Shown: positions 28,589 to 37,299 of the stretch, piece after piece
Layout: the number at the start of each line of letters is the position of its first letter
Numbering within the stretch: the first letter of the stretch is position 1
NCBI RefSeq assembly: GCF_946190275.1
Contig: NZ_CAMHZQ010000005.1
Location: 60,132-124,131 of the forward strand
Length of the DNA stretch: 64,000 bases
Reading direction: 5' to 3'
From: Streptococcus mitis
GTDB taxonomy: Bacteria; Bacillota; Bacilli; Lactobacillales; Streptococcaceae
Translations under genes and position numbers: made by a program
Notes under the pieces: generated by a model
What the model was told of the DNA's origin: nothing
The model's input: the letters and a program-made list of their open reading frames with translations, nothing else
The model's database searches: none

Positions 28589-29305
28589 ATGAAAAAAAGA
28601 TACCTTGTCTTGACAGCCTTGCTAGCCTTGAGTCTAGCAGCTTGTTCACAAGAAAAAGCAAAAAATGAAGATGGAGCAGCTAAGACAGAACAAACAGCCA
28701 AAGCTGATGGAACAGTCGGCAGTAAATCTCAAGGAGCTGCCCAGAAAAAAGCAGAAGTGGTTAACAAAGGAGACTACTACAGCATCCAAGGAAAATACGA
28801 TGAAATCATCGTAGCCAACAAACACTATCCATTGTCAAAAGACTACAATCCAGGGGAAAATCCAACAGCCAAGGCTGAGTTGGTCAAGCTCATCAAAGCT
28901 ATGCAAGAGGCAGGTTTCCCAATCAGTGATCATTACAGTGGCTTTAGAAGTTATGAAACTCAGACCAAACTCTATCAAGATTATGTAAATCAAGATGGGA
29001 AAGAAGCTGCCGACCGTTATTCTGCTCGACCTGGCTATAGCGAACACCAGACAGGTTTAGCCTTTGATGTGATTGGGACAAATGGTGATTTGGTGACAGA
29101 AGAAAAAGCGGCCCAATGGCTCTTGGATCATGCGGCTGATTATGGCTTTGTTGTCCGTTATCTCAAAGGCAAGGAAAAGGAAACAGGCTATATGGCTGAA
29201 GAATGGCACCTTCGTTATGTCGGAAAAGAAGCAAAAGAAATTGCTGAGAGTGGTCTCAGTTTGGAAGAATACTATGGATTTGAAGGCGGAGATTACGTCG
29301 ATTAA
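28589..29305 (+). CDS. ldcB: L,D-carboxypeptidase lipoprotein LdcB/DacB
   Basis: 238 residues. The lipobox LAAC is near residue 18, followed by an Ala/Lys/Glu-rich linker. The zinc-binding VanY/LdcB-type domain contains SEHQTGLAFDV and EEWHLRYVG. The pneumococcal protein cuts the terminal D-Ala from tetrapeptides of peptidoglycan and shapes the division site. Co-transcribed with the HIT gene (2 base gap). Full length. Confidence 0.9.
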   Translation: MKKRYLVLTALLALSLAACSQEKAKNEDGAAKTEQTAKADGTVGSKSQGAAQKKAEVVNKGDYYSIQGKYDEIIVANKHYPLSKDYNPGENPTAKAELVKLIKAMQEAGFPISDHYSGFRSYETQTKLYQDYVNQDGKEAADRYSARPGYSEHQTGLAFDVIGTNGDLVTEEKAAQWLLDHAADYGFVVRYLKGKEKETGYMAEEWHLRYVGKEAKEIAESGLSLEEYYGFEGGDYVD

Positions 29306-29321
29306 AAAATAAACTTTTCTC

Positions 29322-29349
29322 TTGCAATTCCAGATAAATAGTGTATAAT
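29322..29349 (+). promoter_or_regulatory. rplK-rplA promoter
   Basis: TTGCAA (29322-29327) and TATAAT (29344-29349) separated by 16 bp, 79 bases before rplK. Confidence 0.75.
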
Positions 29350-29372
29350 AGATGGGTATGTGAAAAGCATAC

Positions 29373-29413
29373 TTGTGGGAGGTAAAAATCTCTAATTACC
29401 GCCAAAACCACAA
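29373..29413 (+). promoter_or_regulatory. L1-binding-type leader structure before rplK
   Basis: TTGTGG (29373-29378) pairs with CCACAA (29408-29413), and GGTAA (29381-29385) with TTACC (29396-29400). Between the helices is an asymmetric loop of GA on the 5' side and seven bases (GCCAAAA) on the 3' side. This layout fits the L1 target known from 23S rRNA and L11-operon mRNAs, so autoregulation by RplA is likely (inference). Confidence 0.6.
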
Positions 29414-29427
29414 AGGAGGATTTAAAA

Positions 29428-29853
29428 ATGGCTAAAAAAGTCGAAAAACTTGTAAAATTGCAAATCCCTGCTGGTAAAGCTACACCAGCTCCACCGGTTG
29501 GACCTGCTCTTGGTCAAGCTGGTATCAACATCATGGGATTCACAAAAGAGTTCAACGCTCGTACAGCTGACCAAGCTGGTATGATTATTCCAGTTGTTAT
29601 CTCAGTTTACGAAGATAAATCATTTACTTTCATCACTAAAACACCACCAGCTGCTGTTCTTTTGAAAAAAGCTGCAGGTGTTGAAAAAGGATCAGGTACA
29701 CCTAACAAAACTAAAGTTGCTACAGTTACTCGTGCGCAAGTACAAGAAATTGCAGAAACTAAGATGCCAGATTTGAACGCAGCAAACGTAGAGTCTGCAA
29801 TGCGTATGATCGAAGGTACTGCTCGTTCTATGGGATTCACTGTTGTTGACTAA
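29428..29853 (+). CDS. rplK: 50S ribosomal protein L11
   Basis: 141 residues, full length. The N-terminal [20 protein letters not shown] region and the C-terminal RNA-binding domain are canonical. It binds 23S rRNA in the GTPase centre. A strong AAGGAGG site precedes it. The 206 base gap to rplA is unusually long for this gene pair and holds a long palindrome and a second L1-type structure. Confidence 0.98.
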   Translation: MAKKVEKLVKLQIPAGKATPAPPVGPALGQAGINIMGFTKEFNARTADQAGMIIPVVISVYEDKSFTFITKTPPAAVLLKKAAGVEKGSGTPNKTKVATVTRAQVQEIAETKMPDLNAANVESAMRMIEGTARSMGFTVVD

Positions 29854-29880
29854 TCAATAACACAGTAGAAAATCTCACAG

Positions 29881-29979
29881 CAGTCTATTAGTTGCTTTTT
29901 ATGCTAGGCAAGTGACTGAAGCTTGTACTTGGGTACAGCAAGGGAGCTTAATGAAATAGGAAAAGAATCTAATAGACTG
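29881..29979. repeat. 99 bp imperfect palindrome in the rplK-rplA spacer
   Basis: The ends are perfect 11 bp inverted repeats (CAGTCTATTAG and CTAATAGACTG). The interior is a degenerate palindrome around TGTACTTGGGTACA. That core resembles the centre of the BOX elements in this window (CTGTACTTGAGTACGGCAAG), so it may be a decayed BOX-like miniature repeat. Confidence 0.6.
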
Positions 29980-30014
29980 AAAACCCGCAAGACTTCATCA
30001 TTTCGAGGAGTGAC

Positions 30015-30041
30015 GTGGGAGATGAAAATCGATTGAACCAC
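30015..30041 (+). promoter_or_regulatory. Second L1-binding-type structure, before rplA
   Basis: GTGG (30015-30018) pairs with CCAC (30038-30041) and GAT with ATC, again with GA on the 5' side and a seven-base 3' bulge (GATTGAA). The layout repeats that of the rplK leader with different helix bases. Confidence 0.55.
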
Positions 30042-30059
30042 TTACAAGGAGAATAGAAA

Positions 30060-30749
30060 ATGGCTAAAAAAAGCAAACAACTTCGTGCTGCTCTTGAGAA
30101 AATCGACAGCACAAAAGCATACAGCGTAGAAGAAGCTGTAGCACTTGCAAAAGAAACTAACTTTGCAAAATTTGACGCAACTGTAGAAGTTGCTTACAAC
30201 TTGAACATCGACGTTAAAAAAGCTGACCAACAAATCCGTGGAGCAATGGTATTGCCAAACGGTACTGGTAAAACTTCACGCGTTCTTGTTTTCGCACGTG
30301 GTGCAAAAGCTGAAGAAGCAAAAGCTGCTGGTGCAGACTTTGTTGGTGAAGATGACCTTGTTGCTAAAATCAACGACGGTTGGTTGGACTTCGACGTAGT
30401 TATCGCTACACCTGACATGATGGCTCTTGTTGGACGTCTTGGACGTGTCCTTGGACCACGTAACTTGATGCCAAACCCTAAAACTGGTACTGTAACAATG
30501 GATGTTGCTAAAGCAGTTGAAGAGTCTAAAGGTGGTAAAATCACTTACCGTGCTGACCGTGCAGGTAACGTTCAAGCAATCATCGGTAAAGTATCATTTG
30601 AAGCTGAAAAATTGGTTGAAAACTTCAAAGCTTTCAACGAAACAATCCAAAAAGCAAAACCAGCTACAGCTAAAGGAACTTACGTAACAAACTTGACTAT
30701 CACAACTACTCAAGGTGTTGGTATCAAAGTTGACGTAAACTCACTTTAA
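30060..30749 (+). CDS. rplA: 50S ribosomal protein L1
   Basis: 229 residues, full length. The conserved L1 motif [15 protein letters not shown] lies near residues 135-150. L1 forms the mobile stalk at the E site and usually represses its own operon by binding a copy of its rRNA site in the mRNA; two candidate copies are present here. An AAGGAG site precedes the ATG. Confidence 0.98.
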
Positions 30750-30770
30750 TCAGTAGTTTATAAACAAGGG

Positions 30771-30796
30771 CGAGTACGAAAGTGCTCGTTTTTTTG
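30771..30796 (+). terminator. Terminator of rplK-rplA
   Basis: CGAGTAC pairs with GTGCTCG around a GAAA loop, followed by T7. Confidence 0.85.
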
Positions 30797-30829
30797 CTTA
30801 GAACGGGCATGTTGTTTATCTGGATTTGT

Positions 30830-30923
30830 AATACTCTTCAAACCACGTTAGCTTTGCCTTGCCGTACTCAAGTACAGTATGCAGCTAGCTTCCTAGTTTG
30901 ATCTTTGATTTCCATTGAGTATT
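30830..30923 (+). repeat. BOX element, boxA-boxC, shortened boxA
   Basis: It runs from AATACTCTTC to TTGAGTATT with the TACTCAAGTACA core. About a dozen bases are missing from the usual boxA after ATACTCTTC, compared with the copy at 37107. Confidence 0.88.
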
Positions 30924-31210
30924 ATTTGTGGGTAGCATTTACTAGTGAAGCTGTTAGTGATTCTCAAATTTGACGTTGGAAATTAGAACCGTCAGAGGAA
31001 GGGATAGCGAAATCGTGGCTCTACGAACAGGAAGGTGGAGATTCGTATAGTGGATGAAGATGAGAGCAATTCCAAAGTACAAAAATAGTCGTAACCTATA
31101 TGCGTAAACTACGTGAGCAATTGAATTCGAACTAGAGAGGTGGTTAATAGATTTATGCTATAGTCATGTCAGCTTGTATGCTTTTGATTCTAGTTTATCA
31201 AATAATAGAT
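30924..31210. other. Non-coding stretch, possible gene remnant
   Basis: No intact gene was found between the BOX element and the methyltransferase promoter. Short open stretches occur, for example a frame ending in VTYMRKLREQLNSN at about 31090-31135, loosely like the end of a response regulator. Stop codons and frame changes interrupt everything. It may be a decayed gene; this is weak. Confidence 0.35.
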
Positions 31211-31215
31211 TAGAA

Positions 31216-31245
31216 TTGTCAGATAATATCGTTTTGTGTTATAAT
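31216..31245 (+). promoter_or_regulatory. Promoter of the methyltransferase gene
   Basis: TTGTCA (31216-31221) and TATAAT (31240-31245), 18 bp apart, with TGT before the -10. Confidence 0.7.
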
Positions 31246-31268
31246 GAAGAAAAAATAGAGGTGTTCAA

Positions 31269-32030
31269 ATGTCAGAAGCAGGTCATAAGTTTTTAGCAAA
31301 ATTGGGGAAAAAACGCTTACGTCCAGGTGGAAAACGTGCTACAGATTGGTTAATTGCGGAAGGAGGATTTTCAAAAGAAAAGAGAATACTAGAAGTTGCG
31401 TGCAATAGGGGAACTACAGCAATTGAGTTGGCACAGCGTTTTGGTTGTAAGATAACTGCTGTTGATATGGATGCTCAAGCTTTAGAAGTGGCTGAAAAAT
31501 CTGCTGAAACGGCAGGTGTTGGTCATTTAATCAGTTTTGAAAGAGCAAATGCAATGAAACTTCCTTATGAAGATGCTAGTTTTGATATTGTTATAAATGA
31601 AGCTATGCTGACTATGCAAGCCGATCAAGCTAAGAAAAAATGTGTAATGGAATATCTAAGGGTTTTAAAACCTGAAGGTCTTCTCTTGACACATGATGTG
31701 CTTCTTAAGGAAGCTAAAGAGTCTGTCAGACAGGAATTGTCGCAAGCAATTCATGTAAATGTAGGTCCTTTAACTCAAGATGGTTGGGAACAGGTGATGA
31801 TAGAATCAGGTTATTGTGATGTGAAAGTATTGACTGGTGAAATGACATTAATGAAATTATCAGGTATGATTTATGACGAAGGTTGGCTAGGAACCTTGAA
31901 GATTTGTGTAAATGCTTGTAAAAAGGAGAATAGAAAGCAGTTTTTAACTATGTATAAAATGTTTGATAAGAATAAAAAGAACTTGGGCTTTATTGCTATG
32001 GCTAGTCATAAATCGCAAATCGTTAGATAA
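31269..32030 (+). CDS. Class I SAM-dependent methyltransferase
   Basis: 253 residues. The Rossmann-type SAM site is motif I ILEVACNRGTTAIELA (about residues 38-53; the usual GxGxG is relaxed), the acidic end of strand 2 is in AVDMDAQALEVA, and SFDIVINEAML is motif IV. The C-terminal third shows no added domain. The substrate, small molecule or macromolecule, is unknown. A GAGGTG site precedes the ATG. Single-gene unit upstream of apt. Confidence 0.82.
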   Translation: MSEAGHKFLAKLGKKRLRPGGKRATDWLIAEGGFSKEKRILEVACNRGTTAIELAQRFGCKITAVDMDAQALEVAEKSAETAGVGHLISFERANAMKLPYEDASFDIVINEAMLTMQADQAKKKCVMEYLRVLKPEGLLLTHDVLLKEAKESVRQELSQAIHVNVGPLTQDGWEQVMIESGYCDVKVLTGEMTLMKLSGMIYDEGWLGTLKICVNACKKENRKQFLTMYKMFDKNKKNLGFIAMASHKSQIVR

Positions 32031-32071
32031 TCATTGAAGTTAACTTTTCCTTTTTTCTTTCTTAAAAAATA

Positions 32072-32080
32072 TGCTATAAT
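32072..32080 (+). promoter_or_regulatory. apt promoter, extended -10
   Basis: TGCTATAAT, hexamer at 32075-32080; no clear -35. Confidence 0.6.
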
Positions 32081-32112
32081 AGAGAGTAAAAAACTTTGAA
32101 AGAAAGAAAAAG

Positions 32113-32625
32113 ATGAATTTAAAAGATTATATTGCAACAATTGAAAATTATCCAAAGGAAGGAATTACCTTCCGTGATATTAGTCCTTTGATGGCTGATG
32201 GGAATGCTTATAGCTACGCTGTTCGTGAAATCGTTCAGTATGCTACTGACAAGAAAATTGACATGATCGTGGGACCTGAGGCTCGTGGTTTTATCGTGGG
32301 CTGTCCAGTTGCCTTTGAGTTGGGAATTGGTTTTGCGCCTGTTCGTAAGCCAGGTAAATTGCCACGCGAAGTTATTTCTGCTGACTATGAAAAAGAGTAC
32401 GGTGTTGATACCTTGACTATGCATGCTGACGCCATTAAGCCAGGTCAACGTGTTCTTATCGTAGATGACCTCTTAGCAACAGGTGGAACTGTTAAGGCAA
32501 CTATCGAGATGATTGAAAAACTTGGTGGTGTTGTAGCAGGTTGTGCCTTCCTTGTTGAATTGGATGAATTGAACGGCCGTGAAAAAATCGGTGACTACGA
32601 TTACAAAGTTCTGATGCATTATTAA
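32113..32625 (+). CDS. apt: Adenine phosphoribosyltransferase
   Basis: 170 residues, full length. The PRPP-binding loop [13 protein letters not shown] (about residues 115-127) is typical. It salvages adenine to AMP. It lies between its own promoter and terminator, so it is monocistronic. Confidence 0.95.
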   Translation: MNLKDYIATIENYPKEGITFRDISPLMADGNAYSYAVREIVQYATDKKIDMIVGPEARGFIVGCPVAFELGIGFAPVRKPGKLPREVISADYEKEYGVDTLTMHADAIKPGQRVLIVDDLLATGGTVKATIEMIEKLGGVVAGCAFLVELDELNGREKIGDYDYKVLMHY

Positions 32626-32627
32626 TG

Positions 32628-32655
32628 AAAAACAGTCCCTAGGGCTGTTTTCTCT
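32628..32655 (+). terminator. Terminator of apt
   Basis: AAAACAG pairs with CTGTTTT around a short CCCTAGGG core, followed by T residues. Confidence 0.75.
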
Positions 32656-32675
32656 ACATTAGGATATAAAAATAG

Positions 32676-32732
32676 ACTATAGCTAGTTAGAGAAAAACTA
32701 TAATTGAAAACTATATCTTCTTGCAGTATAAT
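32676..32732 (+). promoter_or_regulatory. metA promoter with ACTATA repeats (MET-box-like)
   Basis: TTGAAA (32704-32709) and TATAAT (32727-32732) are 17 bp apart. Around the -35 are copies of ACTATA at 32676, 32697 and 32710, the last two within AAACTATA. Streptococcal MetR/MtaR sites are described as TATAGTT-type palindromes, so this may be a variant LysR-family operator (inference). Confidence 0.6.
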
Positions 32733-32762
32733 AAAAGGACTAAGTGTTTGAGTTTTAGTTTC

Positions 32763-32958
32763 ATACTCAATGAAAATCAAAGAGCAAACTAGGAAACTAG
32801 CCGCAGGCTGCTCAAAGTACAGCTTTGAGGTTGCAGATAGAACTGACGAAGTCAGCTCAAAACACTGTTTTGAGGTTGCAGATAGAACTGACGAAGTCAG
32901 TAACATATATCTACGGCAAGGCAACGTTGACGCGGTTTGAAGAGATTTTCGAAGAGTT
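32763..32958 (-). repeat. BOX element with two boxB copies (C-B-B-A)
   Basis: On the plus strand it reads boxC (ATACTCAATGAAAATCAAAG), then two boxB copies ending in AACTGACGAAGTCAG, then boxA ending in GATTTTCGAAGAGT. The boxB copies are nearly identical, each a stable hairpin. It lies between the metA promoter and the metA start, inside the predicted leader. Confidence 0.93.
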
Positions 32959-33005
32959 TCAAACATATGCAATGATTCCTGAAAGAATACAGTTAGGAGA
33001 GGGTT

Positions 33006-33950
33006 ATGCCGATTCGAATTGATAAAAAACTACCAGCTGTTGAGATTTTACGGACAGAGAATATCTTTGTCATGGATGATCAACGTGCGGCCCACCAAGA
33101 TATCCGTCCTTTGAAGATTTTAATCTTAAATCTTATGCCACAGAAAATGGTCACAGAAACCCAGTTGTTGCGCCATTTGGCCAATACACCCCTGCAACTG
33201 GATATCGATTTTCTCTATATGGAGAGCCACCGTTCTAAAACAACTCGTTCAGAGCACATGGAGACCTTTTATAAAACTTTTCCTGAAGTCAAAGATGAGT
33301 ATTTTGATGGCATGATTATCACGGGTGCTCCAGTTGAGCATTTACCATTTGAGGAAGTGGACTATTGGGAGGAATTTAGTCAGGTAATCGAGTGGTCCAA
33401 GACTCATGTCTATTCGACCCTTCATATCTGTTGGGGTGCTCAGGCTGGTCTTTATCTGCGCTATGGAGTGGAAAAATACCAGATGGACAGTAAGTTATCG
33501 GGTATCTATCCTCAGGACACCTTAAAGGAAGGTCATCTTCTCTTTAGAGGCTTTGACGATAGCTATGTATCTCCTCATTCACGGCATACGGAGATTTCTA
33601 AGGAAGAAGTCTTAAACAAGACCAATCTTGAAATTTTATCAGAAGGACCTCAGGTTGGGGTTTCTATTTTGGCCAGTCGTGACTTACGAGAAATTTATAG
33701 TTTTGGGCATTTGGAGTATGACCGTGATACCTTGGCAAAAGAGTATTTTCGAGATCGTGATGCAGGTTTGGATCCTCATATTCCAGAAAATTACTTTAAG
33801 GATGATGATGTCAATCAGGTACCTTGTCTTTGTTGGTCTTCATCAGCAGCCCTCTTTTTCAGTAACTGGGTAAACTATGCGGTCTATCAGGAGACGCCTT
33901 TTGACTGGAGAAAGATAGAAGATGATGCATCTGCATATGGATATTTATAA
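33006..33950 (+). CDS. metA: Homoserine O-acetyltransferase (MetA family)
   Basis: 314 residues. The catalytic Cys142 (HICWGAQAG), His235 and Glu237 of the MetA fold are all present. Residue 111 is Glu (GAPVE). In this family Glu111 goes with acetyl-CoA and Gly111 with succinyl-CoA, so the product is probably O-acetylhomoserine. It starts methionine synthesis. A GGAGAGG site precedes the ATG. The predicted leader of about 265 bases contains a BOX element. dnaD follows 8 bases later. Confidence 0.93.
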   Translation: MPIRIDKKLPAVEILRTENIFVMDDQRAAHQDIRPLKILILNLMPQKMVTETQLLRHLANTPLQLDIDFLYMESHRSKTTRSEHMETFYKTFPEVKDEYFDGMIITGAPVEHLPFEEVDYWEEFSQVIEWSKTHVYSTLHICWGAQAGLYLRYGVEKYQMDSKLSGIYPQDTLKEGHLLFRGFDDSYVSPHSRHTEISKEEVLNKTNLEILSEGPQVGVSILASRDLREIYSFGHLEYDRDTLAKEYFRDRDAGLDPHIPENYFKDDDVNQVPCLCWSSSAALFFSNWVNYAVYQETPFDWRKIEDDASAYGYL

Positions 33951-33958
33951 GAGGAATT

Positions 33959-34636
33959 ATGACATATTTAGACGCTTTTAAATCAGGGAACTTGGTTTTA
34001 CCGAGTGCCCTGCTCTTGCATTTTAAGGAACTCTTTCCTTCTAGCGACGATTTTCTAGTCTGGCAATTTTTCTATTTGCAAAATACGACAGGCTTGGAAG
34101 AAATGTCTCCAAGTCAGATTGCTGAAAGGATTGGCAAGGAAATTTCAGATGTCAACCAGGCCATTTCCAATCTGACGGAGAGGGGACTGCTTCAGTACCG
34201 TACTATAGAATTAAATGGCGAAATCGAATTGCTTTTTGATGCTAGTTTGGCCTTGGAACGTTTGGATGACCTGCTTGGAGCAGTTCATTCAAGTTCAGAC
34301 CAGCTGACACCTCAAAATCAGCTCAAGGAGTTGGTAGAAACCTTCCAGCAGGAGTTGGGGCGCTTGTTGACTCCTTTTGAAATTGAAGATTTGACTAAGA
34401 CACTAAAAGAAGATGGGATCAGTGCTGACTTGATTAAGGAAGCTCTTCGTGAAGCTGTTTTGAATGGAAAACCAAACTGGAAGTACATTCAGGCCATTTT
34501 GAGAAATTGGCGCCATGAAGGAATCAAGAGTGTGGCTCAAATTGAGGCTAAGCGGGCAGAGAGAGAAGTCAGCAATCCTCAGTTGACACAGGTATCTGCA
34601 GATTTCAGAAATGCCATGGATCTTTGGAAGGATTAA
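33959..34636 (+). CDS. dnaD: DnaD domain primosomal protein
   Basis: 225 residues. The N-terminal winged-helix part (about 1-105) is followed by the DnaD/DnaB-like C-terminal domain with the YIQAILRNW motif near 180. It helps load the helicase in PriA-dependent restart and initiation in Firmicutes. It lies 8 bases after metA with a GAGG site, apparently in the same transcript. Confidence 0.9.
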   Translation: MTYLDAFKSGNLVLPSALLLHFKELFPSSDDFLVWQFFYLQNTTGLEEMSPSQIAERIGKEISDVNQAISNLTERGLLQYRTIELNGEIELLFDASLALERLDDLLGAVHSSSDQLTPQNQLKELVETFQQELGRLLTPFEIEDLTKTLKEDGISADLIKEALREAVLNGKPNWKYIQAILRNWRHEGIKSVAQIEAKRAEREVSNPQLTQVSADFRNAMDLWKD

Positions 34637-34669
34637 TCCATGCAAGCAGGATTGAAATCCGAGTAAGAT

Positions 34670-34698
34670 TTGCAAGCTGTGTCTAATTGTGATAAAAT
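34670..34698 (+). promoter_or_regulatory. tpiA promoter
   Basis: TTGCAA (34670-34675) and TAAAAT (34693-34698) with 17 bp spacing and TGA before the -10. Confidence 0.75.
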
Positions 34699-34733
34699 AA
34701 ATAGAAAATAAATTGAAAAAAGAGGTATGTGAA

Positions 34734-35492
34734 ATGTCACGTAAACCATTTATCGCTGGTAACTGGAAAATGAACAAAAATCCAGAAGAAGCTAAAGCAT
34801 TCGTTGAAGCAGTTGCATCAAAACTTCCTTCATCAGATCTTGTTGAAGCAGGTATCGCTGCTCCAGCTCTTGATTTGACAGCTGTTCTTGCTGCTGCAAA
34901 AGGTTCAAACCTTAAAGTTGCTGCTCAAAACTGCTACTTTGAAAATGCAGGTGCTTTCACTGGTGAAACTAGCCCACAAGTTTTGAAAGAAATCGGTACT
35001 GACTACGTTGTTATCGGTCACTCAGAACGCCGTGACTACTTCCATGAAACTGACGAAGATATTAACAAAAAAGCAAAAGCAATCTTTGCAAACGGTATGC
35101 TTCCAATTATCTGTTGTGGTGAGTCACTTGAAACTTACGAAGCTGGTAAAGCTGCTGAATTCGTAGGTGCTCAAGTATCTGCTGCATTGGCTGGATTGAC
35201 TGCTGAACAAGTTGCTGCATCAGTTATCGCTTACGAGCCAATCTGGGCTATCGGTACTGGTAAATCAGCTTCACAAGATGACGCACAAAAAATGTGTAAA
35301 GTTGTTCGTGACGTTGTAGCTGCTGACTTTGGTCAAGAAGTTGCAGACAAAGTTCGTGTTCAATACGGTGGTTCTGTTAAACCTGAAAACGTTGCTTCAT
35401 ACATGGCTTGTCCAGATGTTGACGGTGCCCTTGTAGGTGGTGCGTCACTTGAAGCAGAAAGCTTCTTGGCTTTGCTTGACTTTGTAAAATAA
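34734..35492 (+). CDS. tpiA: Triosephosphate isomerase
   Basis: 252 residues, TIM barrel. NWKMN near the start holds the catalytic Lys, GHSERR the catalytic His, and [11 protein letters not shown] the catalytic Glu and flexible loop. The start at 34734 (MSRKPF) follows an AGAGG site; the frame is open to 34713 but that ATG lacks one. Codon use is strongly biased, as expected of a highly expressed glycolytic gene. Confidence 0.97.
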   Translation: MSRKPFIAGNWKMNKNPEEAKAFVEAVASKLPSSDLVEAGIAAPALDLTAVLAAAKGSNLKVAAQNCYFENAGAFTGETSPQVLKEIGTDYVVIGHSERRDYFHETDEDINKKAKAIFANGMLPIICCGESLETYEAGKAAEFVGAQVSAALAGLTAEQVAASVIAYEPIWAIGTGKSASQDDAQKMCKVVRDVVAADFGQEVADKVRVQYGGSVKPENVASYMACPDVDGALVGGASLEAESFLALLDFVK

Positions 35493-35510
35493 TCAGTAGC
35501 AAAAGCTAGG

Positions 35511-35544
35511 TGGAACAGCATTCAGATGTCTGTTCCATTTTTTA
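35511..35544 (+). terminator. Terminator of tpiA
   Basis: TGGAACAG pairs with CTGTTCCA over an 11-base loop, followed by T6. It ends 15 bases before the lytC start. Confidence 0.85.
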
Positions 35545-35558
35545 TAGGAGAGGAAAGA

Positions 35559-37040
35559 TTGAAAACAAAGATTGGAAAAATTGGATTAGCGAGTATCTTT
35601 TTACTAGGCTTGGCAGTTAGTCATGTAGCTGCAAATGAAACTGAAGTAGCAAAAACTTCGCAGGATACAACGACAGTTTCAAGTAGTTCAGAGCAAAATC
35701 AGTCTTCTAATAACACTCAAACGAGTGCAGGAGTAAAGACCAATGCTTCTGCCCACTGGGAGGGGGATTATTATGTAAAGGCTGATGGTTCCAAAGCAAA
35801 GAGTGAGTGGATTTTTGATAACTACTATAAGGCTTGGTTTTATATTAAGTCAGACGGTCGTTATGCTCAAAATGAGTGGCAGGGCAATTACTACCTAAAA
35901 TCAGGTGGCTATATGGCTAAGAATGAATGGGTTTATGATAACGCCTATAAGAATTGGTTTTACCTGAAGTCCGATGGTTCTTATGCTAACCAGGAATGGC
36001 ATTCTGTTGGAGGTAAATGGTACTATTTTAAAAAATGGGGCTATTTAGCTAAAAGCCAATGGCAGGGAAGTTATTTCCTAAATGGTCAAGGTGCTATGAT
36101 GCAAAATGAATGGCTTTATGATCCAGCCTATTCATCTTACTTCTATCTCAAGTCTGATGGTTCTTATGCAAATCAAGAGTGGCAAAAGGTAGACGGCAAG
36201 TGGTACTATTTCAAGAAGTGGGGTTACATGGCTAAAGATGAGTGGCAGGGTAACTATTACTTGACAGAAAGTGGTGCTATGGCGACTGGTGAATTAGTCA
36301 TGAATGATGCTCGCTATATTTTTTCTGACTCAGGTGAGTTAAAAGAAAAGAAAGACTTGAATGTTGGATGGGTTCACCGAAATGGCAGACGTTATTTCTT
36401 TAACCATCGTGAAGAACAAGTTGGGACTGATCAAGTTAAAAAGGTCATCGATGTCAGTGAGCACAATGGTCGTATCAGTGACTGGAAAAAGGTCATCGAT
36501 GATAATGGAGTAGATGGAGTCATTGTTCGTTTGGGCTATAGTGGAACTGAGGACAAGGAATTGGCTCATAATATTAAGGAGTTAAACCGTCTTGGAATTC
36601 CTTACGGTGTTTACCTTTATACTTATGCTGAAAATGAGACTGATGCTGAGAATGATGCTAATCAGACCATTGAACTCTTGAAAAAATACAAGATGAACTT
36701 GTCTTACCCTATCTACTACGATGTTGAGAACTGGGAATATGTCAATAAGAGCAAGAGAGCTCCAAGTGATACTGGAACCTGGGTTAAGATTATCAACAAG
36801 TATATGGCAATAATGAAGCAGGCTGGTTATCAAAATGTGAATGTTTATAGCTACCGTCAACTTTTGCAAACTCGTTTGAATCATCCTGATATTTTGCAAC
36901 ATGTTAACTGGGTTGCTGCTTATACTGATGCGCTTGATTGGACAAATTCTCATTATTCAGGTGAAAAAGGATGGCAATATACCTCATCTGAATACTTAAA
37001 AGGAATTCGTGGTCGTGTTGACGTTAGCGTTTGGTATTAA
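35559..37040 (+). CDS. lytC: Choline-binding-type lysozyme LytC (GH25)
   Basis: 493 residues from a TTG start at 35559, chosen for its AGGAGAGG site; the open frame to 35526 runs through the tpiA terminator. A signal peptide (cleavage near VAA, residue 25) and a Ser/Thr/Asn-rich linker come first. Then about ten aromatic repeats (about 65-285; KWYYFKKWGYMA and YLKSDGSYANQEW types) form a cell-wall/choline-binding module. The GH25 catalytic domain starts near residue 293 (VIDVSEHNG), with D388-V-E390 in YYDVENW. The repeat-first order matches pneumococcal LytC. Confidence 0.9.
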   Translation: MKTKIGKIGLASIFLLGLAVSHVAANETEVAKTSQDTTTVSSSSEQNQSSNNTQTSAGVKTNASAHWEGDYYVKADGSKAKSEWIFDNYYKAWFYIKSDGRYAQNEWQGNYYLKSGGYMAKNEWVYDNAYKNWFYLKSDGSYANQEWHSVGGKWYYFKKWGYLAKSQWQGSYFLNGQGAMMQNEWLYDPAYSSYFYLKSDGSYANQEWQKVDGKWYYFKKWGYMAKDEWQGNYYLTESGAMATGELVMNDARYIFSDSGELKEKKDLNVGWVHRNGRRYFFNHREEQVGTDQVKKVIDVSEHNGRISDWKKVIDDNGVDGVIVRLGYSGTEDKELAHNIKELNRLGIPYGVYLYTYAENETDAENDANQTIELLKKYKMNLSYPIYYDVENWEYVNKSKRAPSDTGTWVKIINKYMAIMKQAGYQNVNVYSYRQLLQTRLNHPDILQHVNWVAAYTDALDWTNSHYSGEKGWQYTSSEYLKGIRGRVDVSVWY

Positions 37041-37054
37041 GATATAAGTTTGAG

Positions 37055-37090
37055 AAAGGGGTGTGCAAGAAAATTGCATCCCTTTTTTCT
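37055..37090 (+). terminator. Terminator of lytC
   Basis: AAAGGG pairs with CCCTTT and TGCAA with TTGCA, with a small bulge, followed by a T run. Confidence 0.75.
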
Positions 37091-37106
37091 TTATTTTGTC
37101 GCAGTT

Positions 37107-37213
37107 AATACTCTTTGAAAATCAAATTCAAACCACGTCAACGTCACCTTGCCGTACTCAAGTACAGCCTGCGGCTAGTTTCCTAGTTTGCTCTTTGATT
37201 TTCATTGAGTATA
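37107..37213 (+). repeat. BOX element, boxA-boxC
   Basis: Complete A-C form from AATACTCTTTGAAAATC to TTTTCATTGAGTAT with the TACTCAAGTACA core and no boxB. It lies between the lytC terminator and the dpr promoter. The weak open frame through it is an artefact of the repeat. Confidence 0.92.
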
Positions 37214-37299
37214 AGAGAGGTGTAAGGGGACTGGGTTTCATTCTAAAAAATTCTTAAATTATCAGTCTATTGCAACTTTTCTCATGTGAGTCATTTGGC

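Noticed and set aside
32825..33022. Short plus-strand frame through the BOX before metA
   Set aside because: It consists almost entirely of BOX sequence and repeats with each boxB copy; no gene-like features.
36339..36953. Minus-strand frames inside lytC
   Set aside because: They are shadows of the GH25 coding region without signals.
37063..37257. Short frame between lytC and dpr
   Set aside because: It starts in the lytC terminator and runs through a BOX element.
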